NCBI RefSeq assembly: GCF_000004075.3
Contig: NC_026661.2
Coordinates: forward strand, 22,348,307-22,412,306
Direction: 5' to 3'
Source of the DNA: Cucumis sativus
Taxonomy: Eukaryota > Streptophyta > Magnoliopsida > Cucurbitales > Cucurbitaceae
DNA: 64,000 bases
In this document: in pieces, positions 36,359-47,600 of the stretch
Layout: each line of letters opens with the position of its first letter
Numbering within the stretch: position 1 is the first letter of the stretch
Program-made: the position numbers and the translations under genes
The notes under the pieces: generated by a model
The model's input: only the letters and a program-made list of their open reading frames with translations
Databases searched by the model: none
What the model was told of the DNA's origin: nothing

Positions 36359-38999
36359 ATGACTGGTGAACGAAAAATGCCGCCGGCGCCAGAGGCAGAA
36401 GTGCAGCTACCAGAGACGACTAAGGTGGCGGCTATCTCGTCCGAGAGCGGCAGGATCAGTAGACCGATGGAACCACCGGACCGAAGCTTCGACCGCCTGA
36501 GAGCCGATTTGTGTCAGTTCGCACTGAGGCTGGTTTGCATTGCCACGTCCACGACGACAGTGGCGTTGATGGTTACCGCCAAGGATTCTACCACTGTTAC
36601 CATTTACGGATTTGAATTTCCCGTTCAATCGAAGTGGTCGTTCTCAGACGCATTCGAGTAAGTTACCGTTTGTAGTGTTTCTAGTTTAAGCCCTGGATGT
36701 TTTGGTGACTGAGTCAGTGGTTGTCTTGTAAAAAGAAAAACAGTTCAGGGGAGGAGCTGTGAGATCCATTAGTTCAATGGGTATGGTCTTTGGAGGAATG
36801 GTGCTCCCCTGTAACTATAATCACCGTTAAACTTTTAATTTCTTGTTCGTTCTCTTCTTCTTCAACTTTGAAATACCTTTTGGAAATCACAACGGATCCC
36901 AATAGGCAGAATTGGAAGACGAAATGATGAGGCTCGTGTTTTCTGTCGGCTTAAGGAGGAAACATCTTATTGCTATGTTTTTTCATTTCTTAACTTGCTC
37001 TCTTGGCCCCCAAACAGAGTATTATTTAGTCCTGATTGTTTCCGATTGTTTTTTTTCAAAGAAAAACCATCACTCGTTAGCCTGCTTTAGAAAAATGCAC
37101 TTTCTAGCTTACAGTTGATTTAGTCGCTTTTCTTCCGTTGGAATGTTGACAAATCTGCGCTCCTTCGAATATGAACAATGGAATCTGAAAAACCCTCTTC
37201 ATCCACGTTTCATGGCTTGGTCTGAAATGAACCCGTGAAACCACCCGATTCCTGCTTTCCCCAAAATATTCCCCATTTCACGTTTGTCTTCTTCTGGGTC
37301 TGTTGTGACCCTCCATACAAAAGTTTGACCAACTAACTGACTATTGCTTAATGGGTTTGTCTTTCTTTATTATTCTTAGTGCATCCAATCGCGCCACGGT
37401 CACCGTAATGGGTTCTTTTTATAAAAGAAAAATTATTAAAGGGTAATAATAAGAATAAAAGAGTTTGTTCCATTTGTTTGTAGTTCATTATTATTAAAAT
37501 GAACTTGCGCGTTGGGATTCTGGGGGTGTTTTTCAACGAGTTGAAAATGAAAGTAGTTGATTCCCCGTGAGTTTATGATGAGTGTAGGTACCTTGTTGGA
37601 GTTTCAGGGGCTGTCGCTGCCTACTCTTTGCTGCAGCTGCTTGTCACTGTTTCTATGCTCGCTAGGAGGTCCCCAGTGCTTAGCTCCAGAAGTCAAGCCT
37701 GGCTCATTTTCGCTGTTGATCTGGTAATTATTCTGTTCACTAGCTCATGGAAATGGTAGCATGTCGACTAAAAGAATTTCAGGGAGAAATATTTTGTTTT
37801 TTTTTGCCCTGTTTTTTTAATTAATTTATTTAATTTAAGGATAGATGTTGGTTGAAGTATCAATAGGATTAATACCTTAACTCATATGCCTAAGCTTTTG
37901 AATTTAGTGGTAAGTTAATATTGTATCAATATAAGTTCTGTATTCTAACTTCCACTTTCTTCTCAATTTATACTGCACACATCAGCTTAATCAAGTTCTA
38001 TAGTTCCCACCAATTTTAAGTACTAGCCATCTTTCCGGTTAATTAACAGTGAGAGAACTTTAGATAATTAATACGTTTGAGTTGATAGTTGTTTACTTGT
38101 TATTTTAGATAAATAGTTATTGAAAATGATGAGGTGCATATTCGACTGTATTTGTAGCTCACCCAAGTGTGCCAACTACTACTTGATAAACTTTTCTTTT
38201 CTATTGTTTTCAATAGTCTTTTTCTTTTTGCAATTGATGAGGATTCCAGCACTAAGTATTGCTCATTAGTTATTTATTATATTTTCTTGCTAGGCTATAA
38301 ATTGTCACTTTGAAAATATTGGGCTAGAGGAGTTCGCTTGTCCATGACTAATAAAGATCACTTTTATGTCTTATTAACCTGTATATTTGTGCGGCCCTAC
38401 GACGGAACAATTTCTTAATTTTCACAACTCCCTAGATTTTTTCTGCTCCACTCATAGCTTCAAACTCTCCTTTTTAAAGTCATGATAGTTGTTTAGAAGT
38501 TGATATATTGTTATCCGTATTCATGTTTGTGCTTCATAGCTTTAGAGTTGTAATAGCTAATATAAAGCTTTTGAAATCTTAATGAAATAAATTTTTGTTA
38601 ATGGTAGGGCTCTCAACTTAGAGACGTACTTCTTGTGCTGAGCCATGAATTTGGCGTAATATTTTCTATCTTCTATTAGATCAATTAGTATTTAAACATT
38701 GTAGGATTAGATAGATGTGTTGTGACCTGTGAAATTAGTCAAGGAGAGCATGTTATTTCAAATTTCGGTTGTGTTGGTTGCAGGCCTTGGCATATGCATT
38801 GATGAGTGCTGGATCAGCTGCAGCTGGGATCTCAAATCTGAATCGTACTGGCATTCAACACACAGCTCTGCCTAACTTCTGTAAGCCATTACAACGCTTC
38901 TGTAACCATGTCGCCATCTCTATTGCCTTCACATTCTTTACATGTTGCTTGCTCACCACTTCTGCCATACAATATGTTATTTGGCTCTCCAAAAACTAA
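36359..38999 (+). CDS. CASP-like membrane protein (CASPL, UPF0497)
   Basis: Three exons (36359-36657, 37588-37723, 38784-38999) with GT-AG introns join in frame into 216 aa. After a basic, Pro-rich cytosolic N-terminus of about 47 residues (RLRADLCQF ends it) come four hydrophobic segments: about 48-70 (LRLVCIATSTTTVALMV), 100-122 (YLVGVSGAVAAYSLLQLLVT), 136-158 (AWLIFAVDLALAYALMSAGS) and 184-210 (VAISIAFTFFTCCLLTTSAI). Conserved CASP features are the Arg in the first segment and the Asp in the third (AVDLALAY). Casparian strip domain proteins form plasma-membrane scaffolds for cell-wall deposition; CASP-like members act more widely. I cannot give the exact subgroup number. The gene follows NUP35 on the same strand with its own TATA box. 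Confidence 0.9.
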
Positions 39000-39128
39000 A
39001 CCCCCTCATGAAAAACAAACAACTTGCTATCTCTGTGAAAAATATGACGTTCATTTCTGTTCCTTCAAGTCCCTTGAACGATCCATAAATCAAAAGGAAC
39101 TTCTATGGTATAATGCATTGGAGTAGAG

Positions 39129-39215
39129 ATGCCCATTTGACTCAGTGGTGGGGAATACCGGATTAGACTACAAATTGGGGGGTTCTATTCCCACTCGGTG
39201 TCCATCCCTGCCTCG
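39129..39215 (+). repeat. tRNA-like relic or SINE head with A-box and B-box
   Basis: TTGACTCAGTGGTGGG (about 39137-39152) resembles a pol III A box, and GGTTCTATTCC (39181-39191) a B box, at tRNA-like spacing. The B-box region can fold as a T-arm (TGGGG pairing with TCCCA). No good acceptor stem or anticodon arm could be drawn, so this is not a working tRNA. It is a tRNA relic or the head of a tRNA-derived SINE. It lies about 130 bases after the CASP-like stop codon. Confidence 0.35.
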
Positions 39216-39566
39216 AATATATATATATATTATTATAAGGTTTTAATTGTATATTTATATAATATTATTACTGTTCTTATTAATAATACTAAGTAGAGAA
39301 TTGTTGTAATATTTAATCTTAATTTTGGGAAATTAAGAAGAACCATTTTAATAATACTAGATAACATTAACGCACTTATGAAAATAAAATAAGAAACATG
39401 TGGTTCTCTTGATTATTTTTGTTTAATACAAATTGAAATTGGGTTACACTTTTTTTTAGAGAACTCAACAAAATGGAGTTCAGAGTAACAATAATTTAAT
39501 TTTTTAAATAAAATAATTTTTTTATAAAAAAAAGTTAAAATTTTGACACTTTTATATAATAATAAT

Positions 39567-39570
<4 letters not shown>

Positions 39571-39646
<76 letters not shown>
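39571..39646. repeat. (AT)n microsatellite
   Basis: An almost pure AT dinucleotide run of about 76 bases, flanked by ATA-rich sequence. It is likely unstable and hypervariable. Confidence 0.95.
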
Positions 39647-39653
<7 letters not shown>

Positions 39654-41100
39654 CTGAAATAAACTAACTAAACACACGGAAAAAAACTATTATTTGTTTT
39701 GCTTAACCAATGAACTGCTTTACAAATGCATTAAAACAATAATTTTCGAAGAAATTTAATTCGTAGAGTGGAGTTGAATTAAGTTATGTTGTATTTTTGT
39801 TAATTTGAAACTGCAAGAGGCTACATGAGTTAGAGAGTTGAATTTAGCCAATAATATTTAATTGAACCAAAATAATTAACTTGATCTAACGGTTATGATG
39901 AAAATATGTGTCATTATCACAATTCGTCAATTTATGTTTTCAATTTTAGTTTAAAACACATGTCAATATTTTTTTTAATTAGTTCCAAATTCAATTGTTT
40001 ATACTTCTAAATGATGTGGTAATTCGAGCACTAATTTGTGATTGCTCTAAAAATTTCCTATTCAACGAGTAAAAAGAAGGCAAAATGTATGTTATGGTGG
40101 ACTATTTATTTACGACAAGAAATATTTTTGAAAAATTAAAAAAACAATAAGAATGGTAGGATTATCAAATGTATGGCCTTAATTTAAAAATAAACTAATT
40201 ATCAAATTAGAATAGTTAGAGAATTGATATAAACTTGACCAAAAAAAGTAATTTTATAGACCCAGGTTACCACAAATTAGAAAAAAATAATAGAATAAAA
40301 TCAAAAATTGATATTATATTAATAAAGTAATTTTAGTTTTCCCTAGAATGAAATATTATGGGATTTTGTAAAAATAAAAACTATTTACTTTTTCCTAAAA
40401 TGAAATAAATGAAATATTATGGAATTTTGTAAAAATAAAAATGATTTATTTATTTCATTGATTTATTTTTTCCTAAAATGAAATAAATGAAATATTATGA
40501 AATTTTGTAAAAGTAAAAATGATTTATTTTTTCCTAAAGTAAAATAAATGAAATATTATGGAATTTTGTAAAAGTAAAAATGATTTACTTTTTCCTAAAA
40601 TGAATGAATTTACTTAAAACAAATTAATTTATTTTTTCCTAAAATGAGTTAAAAAGAAAATTTTATTTATTTATTTATTTTAAAAATGAGTCAAGGAGAA
40701 TTTATTAATTCTCTTTTTTTCTTAAGAAGAAAAATGAATACAAAAAAGTCAAATGTGGTATTATTAAAGTGATTTTCCTTTTTGTTTCTTAATAATAAAT
40801 ATTATTATAAAAAATTCTCTTTTTTTTTTTTAAGAAAATGATAAAAATGTGTAGGGTAAAATTAGGTGGCTACATATATTACATCATAGACGAAACATAA
40901 TACTTTTTTTTTTCGTGCAACTCAACTTAAAATAAACTATCCTTTTTATAACATAGAGATCAAGTCGTAGTTCAACTGAGTTCATGTATTTATTTTTGCA
41001 ATTCACCTTTTAAGCTATTATGAACTATAAGCATCATACAGCTTAGGATCTCGCGATAAGGAGCTTTGCATGTTTAACAACTCATATTTTTATCAAGAAA
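39647..41100. other. AT-rich intergenic DNA around the minisatellite
   Basis: No gene is seen. Apart from the minisatellite, it is poly-A/T-rich sequence leading up to the decayed Ty3/gypsy element. Confidence 0.5.
40335..40645. repeat. Minisatellite with a ~61-bp unit, about five copies
   Basis: Each unit contains TTTTTCCTAAAATGAAATAA, then ATGAAATATTATGGAATTTT, then GTAAAAATAAAAATGATTTA. Middle units are nearly identical; the third has a short insert and the outer ones are decayed. Nothing coding is visible. Confidence 0.85.
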
Positions 41101-41119
41101 TTGTTCACCTTCTTCATTT

Positions 41120-43412
41120 GTAGTCATGGCTTCACCGTCAAGAAACCTTATGTATTTATGTCAACAGACAACTTTCTCTTCATGCATGATGGGGCACGAC
41201 TGTGAATCTTCTCATCGTTCTTTTCTTTATGAAATGGTTTTGCTTTCAAAGTTTTTATCTCTCTTTCATGTTGATCATTTGTCATCTTTAGACGATCAAA
41301 AGTGGATGTTGAAGGTTGATTTTTCTTCGATGTGAGATACTTAGCCTTTTGAAAGCTGAAGTTCTAGTGAAAGTAGACGTTGGACATTAGTTTTCTTCTT
41401 CTTTCATGACCAAACTCAATCTTTGAAAGACTGAAAATCGAGTAGTTGAAGATTTGCTACGATTAAAGACATAAGTCATTTGCTTAATTTTATTTGAATT
41501 GTCGACTTCTTCAGAAGATGCATAACTGTTGTTGACTTTCGTTATACTGCCAGCATGACATGCTGTGACTACTAATACTTCCGTCGAATGATCATCAAGG
41601 AAACTTCTTGAGAGAAATTATGTTAAAGTTATTGACGTCGAGGTAGGAGGAAGTCATCGTTTTTTTCTTTGATAAAATTAGACTTTCCCATCTTCTTGTT
41701 TCGTTTCTCCTTATTTTTATGGGAGATGCTTTTAACAACTCATTTTGAAAGAATTTGGTTGTCTTCCTTTTCGACGAGTCACGACTATTCATCCTTCATC
41801 GTCATTTTCAACAGGCTCTTCTTTGTTTTGGGAGTTTGTCGTCATGTTCCTTTGTTGGTATTAGACAATTATAGGTTTGAAAGTCCCGAATTGAATTAAG
41901 TTTTTCATTTGATTATAAAGTTGTGTTAATTGTGGAACACTTGAAATCATCTCGACCGCAAACATGATTCGTCTCAACTAATTCATCAATATCTAGCTTG
42001 ATCTTCTTTTCACGAGCTAACTTTATAATCAACTCCTTCAACATAAAACCCTTTCCAACAGGGTGACTAGCGACCCGATAGTACTTATAGTATTTAGGAT
42101 CATATACTTTTCCTGCTTGTTCTGGTCGTTTGCATCATGATAATTGAATAAGTTGCTTTTCTATCAGTTGGTCTAACATGTATGCAACATTAGAATTGAA
42201 AATTTGATAAACTTTTTTTTTGTATTTCTTATGAGTTGGGCATCGTGTTTCCTCGCCATCATGCTTTCCTTCAATGTTTATTTCTTTTCTTTTAGAGAAA
42301 TATTTCAAAAGAGTTGCATGAACAACCATAGACTCATTTGTAATTTTTTTAGTGTCATCAATTTCATTTTTGTCACTCCTCTTTTTTTAAACCAAGAAAT
42401 CTTTTACTCCTTTGTTGGTGATACTCGGCTCCATATCATGGGCACGAGTTGCCAAATCTTCAAACATGCAAGGTTTTATTCTCATAAAGATATTTATGAG
42501 TTCTCAATGCATATCTTGGGTGCACATCTCTACTTGAGACAGTTATGTGAGCTTGTCTTTACAATCAAGGCTTAGTGCTCTCCATCGATTTATGTAGTCG
42601 ACGACTAGCTCCCCCTTTCACTGTTTGGTGTTTGTCAACTCCATCATGATGAGATACGTTGGATGCTGTAGAAGCGGTTGAGAAAGTCTCTCTCAAGTTG
42701 CTCTCAACTATCAATGGATTCAGACTTCAGGTCGACGTACCAATCGAAGGTGTTTCCTTTAAGAGTTTGAACGAACTGTTTTACCAACAAATCTCCTCGC
42801 GTACCAGCAGTTTCACATTTTCGATGAAATGAGCAACATGTTGTTTTAGGTTGCCCTTTTGCATCAAATTGTTGGAACTTTGGTGGTTGGTATCCATTCG
42901 ATATTCTAAGATTGTCAATCATCTTCGTATACGGCTTGGAATCAAGAGAACGTTTGAGTAGGTCCACCATATTGAGTTTTGATGGAATTTGCAATCATCA
43001 CTTGCAACAGCTGAACAAATAGTGATGCAATTGAGGTTGAATTTTGTGGTTGATTTTCTTGTATAACTGTCTTTTCGTTGTCAGTATTCTTGATAGTATG
43101 TGTATGACTTGAATGAGCAGTATCACGATGCTCGATGTGATTCTCGAGAGATGAATCTCATAATCCCTTTCTTCAATGACTTTCACGAGCATGCTGATAT
43201 TCTTTTCAAACTCAACCATTATGTCTTCACTTGTATCCACGCCAGTCACCATAACCGACATTATATTTGGATGAGGAATCTCCTCATTTAAGCATTCATA
43301 GGATGAAATTTGTTCGTCAATCACAATATTTTCTTTTATTATAATTCCACCTTTTGGTGGCTTGAACAATTGTTCCCAAATGTTCTTTGCAACCTCAAAT
43401 GATGACATTTTC
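41120..43412 (-). mobile_element. Decayed Ty3/gypsy retrotransposon, gag/pol remnant
   Basis: The minus strand shows a plant Ty3/gypsy polyprotein in pieces broken by stops and frameshifts. In order: a gag N-terminus near 43408 (SSFEVAKNIWEQLFKPPKGG), a gag core near 42990-42700 (QPPKFQQFDAKGQ, CETAGTRGDLLVKQFVQTLK, NTFDWYVDL), a segment near 42480-42400 (FEDLATRAHDMEPSITNKG), then MLDQLIEKQLIQL near 42150 and YDPKYYKYYRVASHPVGKGF near 42100. After about 41500 it matches a later polyprotein region (STFTRTSAFKRLSI, HSRAPSCMKRK). Reverse transcriptase and integrase cores are not recognisable, so a large internal part is deleted. No open frame exceeds about 136 codons, so the element is long dead. 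Confidence 0.75.
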
Positions 43413-43499
43413 TCAGATGATTTAGTGTTCCTTAAGCGGCTGCAAGTATTTGGCTGCTTATTGATGTCGCTTAGAGCTTTGGAAGTGCTGTCTTAAGAT

Positions 43500-44440
43500 G
43501 TCATGATTTCTTTAGATGTTCGTCAAAAGATAAATAGATGAAAGGTAGAGATGATCTCACCGGGTGTGCTAAACTGTTCACACGAGATTTCAAAGAAATG
43601 TAATTCGTTGAATTGAACTTTGTATATTGATGAATATTATGAATACAATGTCTAGTATTTACTAATTTGATGATTTCTCTCGAATACAAGTTAAAAGCTT
43701 ATAATTTCTTGATCGTCTTCAGGATGTTGTATTTGCAAGTTTATTCGAGCTTCAATCTTCTGAATTTTCAAGAAAGTTTGATATTCAAAGTCTTCAATAC
43801 TTCAGAAGATGGTGATCTCAAAGTTTATTAGAACTTACACGCCTTTAGAGCTTTATAGAAGTTTGGATATTCAATTAGCTTAAATATTTAAGAGCTTGAA
43901 TTATTCCTTCAACGAATATCGCCCAAATAAACGTCAAAGATCTAAATTTATAGAAAAATTTCATGGGCTTTAGGTGGGCTTGGGATAATTTGCTTGGTAG
44001 GTTTTGGCTTGAGCCCATTTACCTATTGAGCTTGAGCCCATTTGACTGTTGGATTTGGGTTGGGTCCATTAACCTTTTTAAACCCAATTTTTAATATATA
44101 GGGCATGAATTGAGTAAGGTATGATAAAACTTAATATAAGTGATAGATCTAAACGATTATTTATCAAGATTCGAACAATCGTGTACCAATACCCTTTAGA
44201 TTTGGTACAAGATCGTGTATCAAAATTGTTTAGATATTGATATAAGTAGTACTAATATCCAAACGACCAATTGTCTATCCACAAAGATATACCAATATCA
44301 CTGTTATCCCATATAGATAAGTGATAGATTCAAATTAACGTTTACCAATATATGAATGATCGTGTACCAATATCTAAATGATCGTATAAACGATCTTTAG
44401 ACTATATTATACGATCGTTTAAATTACATGTGTGTGATTA
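43500..44440 (-). mobile_element. Probable LTR and leader sequence of the decayed Ty3/gypsy element
   Basis: No coding is visible. The 43.6-43.9 kb part repeats AAGTTT/CTTCAA/TTCAGAAG-type motifs. The 44.15-44.42 kb part holds at least four GATCGT motifs plus related GTGTACCAATA phrases and ends in palindromic ACGATCGTTT. Position at the 5' side of the gag remnant and this subrepeat style suggest an LTR. A matching second LTR and a target duplication were not found, so the limits are approximate. Confidence 0.4.
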
Positions 44441-44693
44441 ATCGCAGGTTATTTTTGCTTTTCCATGCCGTGTGTTTGTGGGCTTGTGAGTTTTTTTTTT
44501 TAATATACATTTTAAATATTTTCATGTTTTTTCTATTTTAAAAAATATTATTATAAATAAACTAAAAATGTAGTTGGAATGACTTAGAAAAAGAGAATGG
44601 CGCCGTAATCCATATTCTCGACTAGCAAAAGGTTTAGGGAAGGTTTTAGCTCGCACCGAAACCAGTTTCGGAATCAATTACAATCTTAGAACC

Positions 44694-47600
44694 ATGGTTG
44701 TGAAGCTCCCAGAAGACGCTTCGAAGTAAAGTCATCCACATTTTCTCATTATCTTCGTCTCTCTGTTTTCCGTCTCTCTGTTTTCTTTTGGGTGTATAGT
44801 TGTTAAATTGCAGTTTTCCACCATTGTTAATTACTGACCAGTTATTAGCCAACTTGAAAAAAACTGCAGGAATGAGAAGCTAGGTGACAATTCTAATCCA
44901 ATCGATTCTGACATTGATAAGCAATTCATAGGCCTTCCTATCAAGTCAGCCGTCGATAAGTTTCAACTTCTTCCTGAATTTTTGAAGGTGTAAATCATCA
45001 CTCTGTTATTGTTTGTTACGATTATCAGTTTAATATGCAGAAGACACTATAACAGTATATATTACTATGCGTTTGTTTAAATTTTAGCCTATAATTGGTT
45101 ATTAATACTCATAGTGTTGACCCATCTGGTTGTAGGTAAGAGGTCTGGTCAAGCAACACTTGGATTCGTTTAACTACTTCGTGAATACAGAGATAAAAAA
45201 GATAGTCAAGGCCAACGATCGCATTGAATCCAGTACTGATCCGAGTATTTATCTTAGGTACACGTTTTTTCATTTTATATAACCGTCCTTTTGTTAAATA
45301 CATGGGAGAATATTTTATATCCGAGTATTCTTTTTTTTTTTTTTGGAAAATATTATTTTTTCATTTTATGTAACCGTCCTCTCGTGGAAAATCTGCTGTT
45401 TTCTCTCAAACCACAATTCAGCCAGAGGAGCTGTAGACAAATTTAACCATATTAGTCTAGGCTCTTTGAATTGACAGGCTTTTATCTTTCCTGGCCGTTA
45501 GAAGATACCTCTTGATTCAACTCCTATTCAGTTGTCAATCGAGCTTTTATTGAATGGTTCTGTAAAGGGATTTGCCCTCTAGTTACTGTGTTTTTTTGTA
45601 TGTTTGTTTAGTTTCGTCTTGTTTCTTTTGGCTTTAATGAGCTGCATCCTTGAGTTATTTAGCTTGCGATTATCTTGTTCCAACATGATGAGGGTGCTAA
45701 GGGGTGTCAATCTAGTTGGTGCGTCTCCTGATCCATAGGCTTCATAGATTATGCTCTTTGTATAATTCTCTTGTACCATAAGCATTGGTCTCATTTCATA
45801 TTATTTAAAAAGAGGTTGGTTTCCTTTTCAAAAAAAAGAAAAAACTTTGGTATTAGAGTTTGGATTCTTTTTTCTAGACATTTGGTATGATGAGTGTTTA
45901 TTATAGTCAACGGGGACGTAATGAAGGGTTTCCTTTTCAATTCTATGATTGAGGAATTTCTTCCGCCTCCTCCTTCCTCCCCGACAACCAGTCCCCTTTG
46001 GCCACCTCCAAATATTTCAGAATGGAGCTTATGTGGCTGATTGCTGGTGTAATGCTACTCATTCTTGGAATTTGGGCCTTAGAAGAAATATGCTCGACAA
46101 TGAGATTGTCAATGCGGCCTCAGCTTTAGAAATTCTTCACTCTTGGGCCCCCACTGAAAGGAATGATAGTCTTAAATGGATTCCTAACATGAATGGCAAT
46201 TTCACTACAAAATCTACTTTTCTTAACTTAACTAAGAGATCCCCCAACATTGCCGTCCCCTTGATTCGTCAGATTTGGAAGAATAAAATCCCGAAGAAGG
46301 TGAAGTTTTTCTTATGGTCGCTTGCTTACAGAAGCCTCAACACCCATGAGAAACTACAAAAAAAAATCCAGAACACATTGCTTAGCCCCTCGATGTGTTG
46401 CCTATGCGCTAAAGATGAGGAAACTTTGGATCACTTATTCCTACATTGTCCCTTCACAAGAAAAGCTTGGAACACGCTGTTTGGTATTTTCGACTTGGAG
46501 TTTTGCCTTCCTAGCAAGATTGATAGATGGATGATGGAAGGTCTTAATATTAGAGGTTACAGCCCTAAAGGAAACATCTTATGGAAATGTGCGTCGCGTT
46601 CCCTTTTGTGGAGCATTTGGAAAGAAAGGAATAGCAGAATTTTTGAAGATAGATTTAATTCTTTTGATTCTTTTTGAACTGTGGTTCAACACACAGCCTC
46701 TTGGTGGAGTACGAAGTACACCAAACACTTTTGTAATTATAGCCTTTCTATGATTTTCAACAATTGGAAGGCCATTATGTCCTAGCTCTTTAGCTTCTTC
46801 CGGGGAGGGCCCTCTTGTCCCTCGCCCTTAGGATGTTCTGTTTTGTTATATGAATATACTTGTCTCTTATAAAAAAAAAGAATGGAGGTTTTTAGCTGCA
46901 AAATCAACCAATCTCACTATTGTATTTGGAAGGAAAATGAAAGCTGTATCATTGAAGATGTGGAAGCCAACAAAACACCATCACTTACCAATGATCAACT
47001 CCGATGGACTCAAAATGCCATTGTTGAACTCCTTAATTCTCCAGTTGAACGCTTCTTCCAAATGCTAGCTGGCATTGTGACGGAATCCAATTGGTATGAA
47101 TTTACTTCTTATCTACTGAATATAGAACGGGATCGTTCTACGATTACAATATGAAGACGCTCTCTTCTATTACCCTCTCTCTCAAGGATGAACAGAGAAA
47201 TACACTACTCAAGATAAAACCTAACTAACTTTCCCGCGCACTTCCCTTTTCTTTATATTCACAATCTCCGTAACTACTCCTCCCTTCCTAACCCTCACGT
47301 GCTAAATAGGTGCACGTCTAACCTTCTGCAATTCTTTTACTAACTCTTTTGCAATGAAATTATGTGTGGCTCCACAATCAATTAGTACTATAATTTCTTT
47401 TCCTTGTAGTAACCCTTTTACCTTCATCGTACGTGGATTGGATAATCCTACTATTGAATTAATGGATAACTCCACCACCAGACTCTCTTCTGCCACTTCA
47501 AGGTTATTCAATTCACCTTGATCAATGCCTCCTTCAACAATTTCATACTCATCACCTTCACCTTTCATCACAATCATTCGTAACTCCCTCTGTTCTTTCA

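Noticed and set aside
36770-36830. A-box-like TTAGTTCAATGGG after CASPL exon 1
   Set aside because: No B box at suitable spacing and no tRNA fold.
42204-42575. 123-codon plus-strand frame
   Set aside because: Antisense of the decayed Ty3/gypsy gag region.
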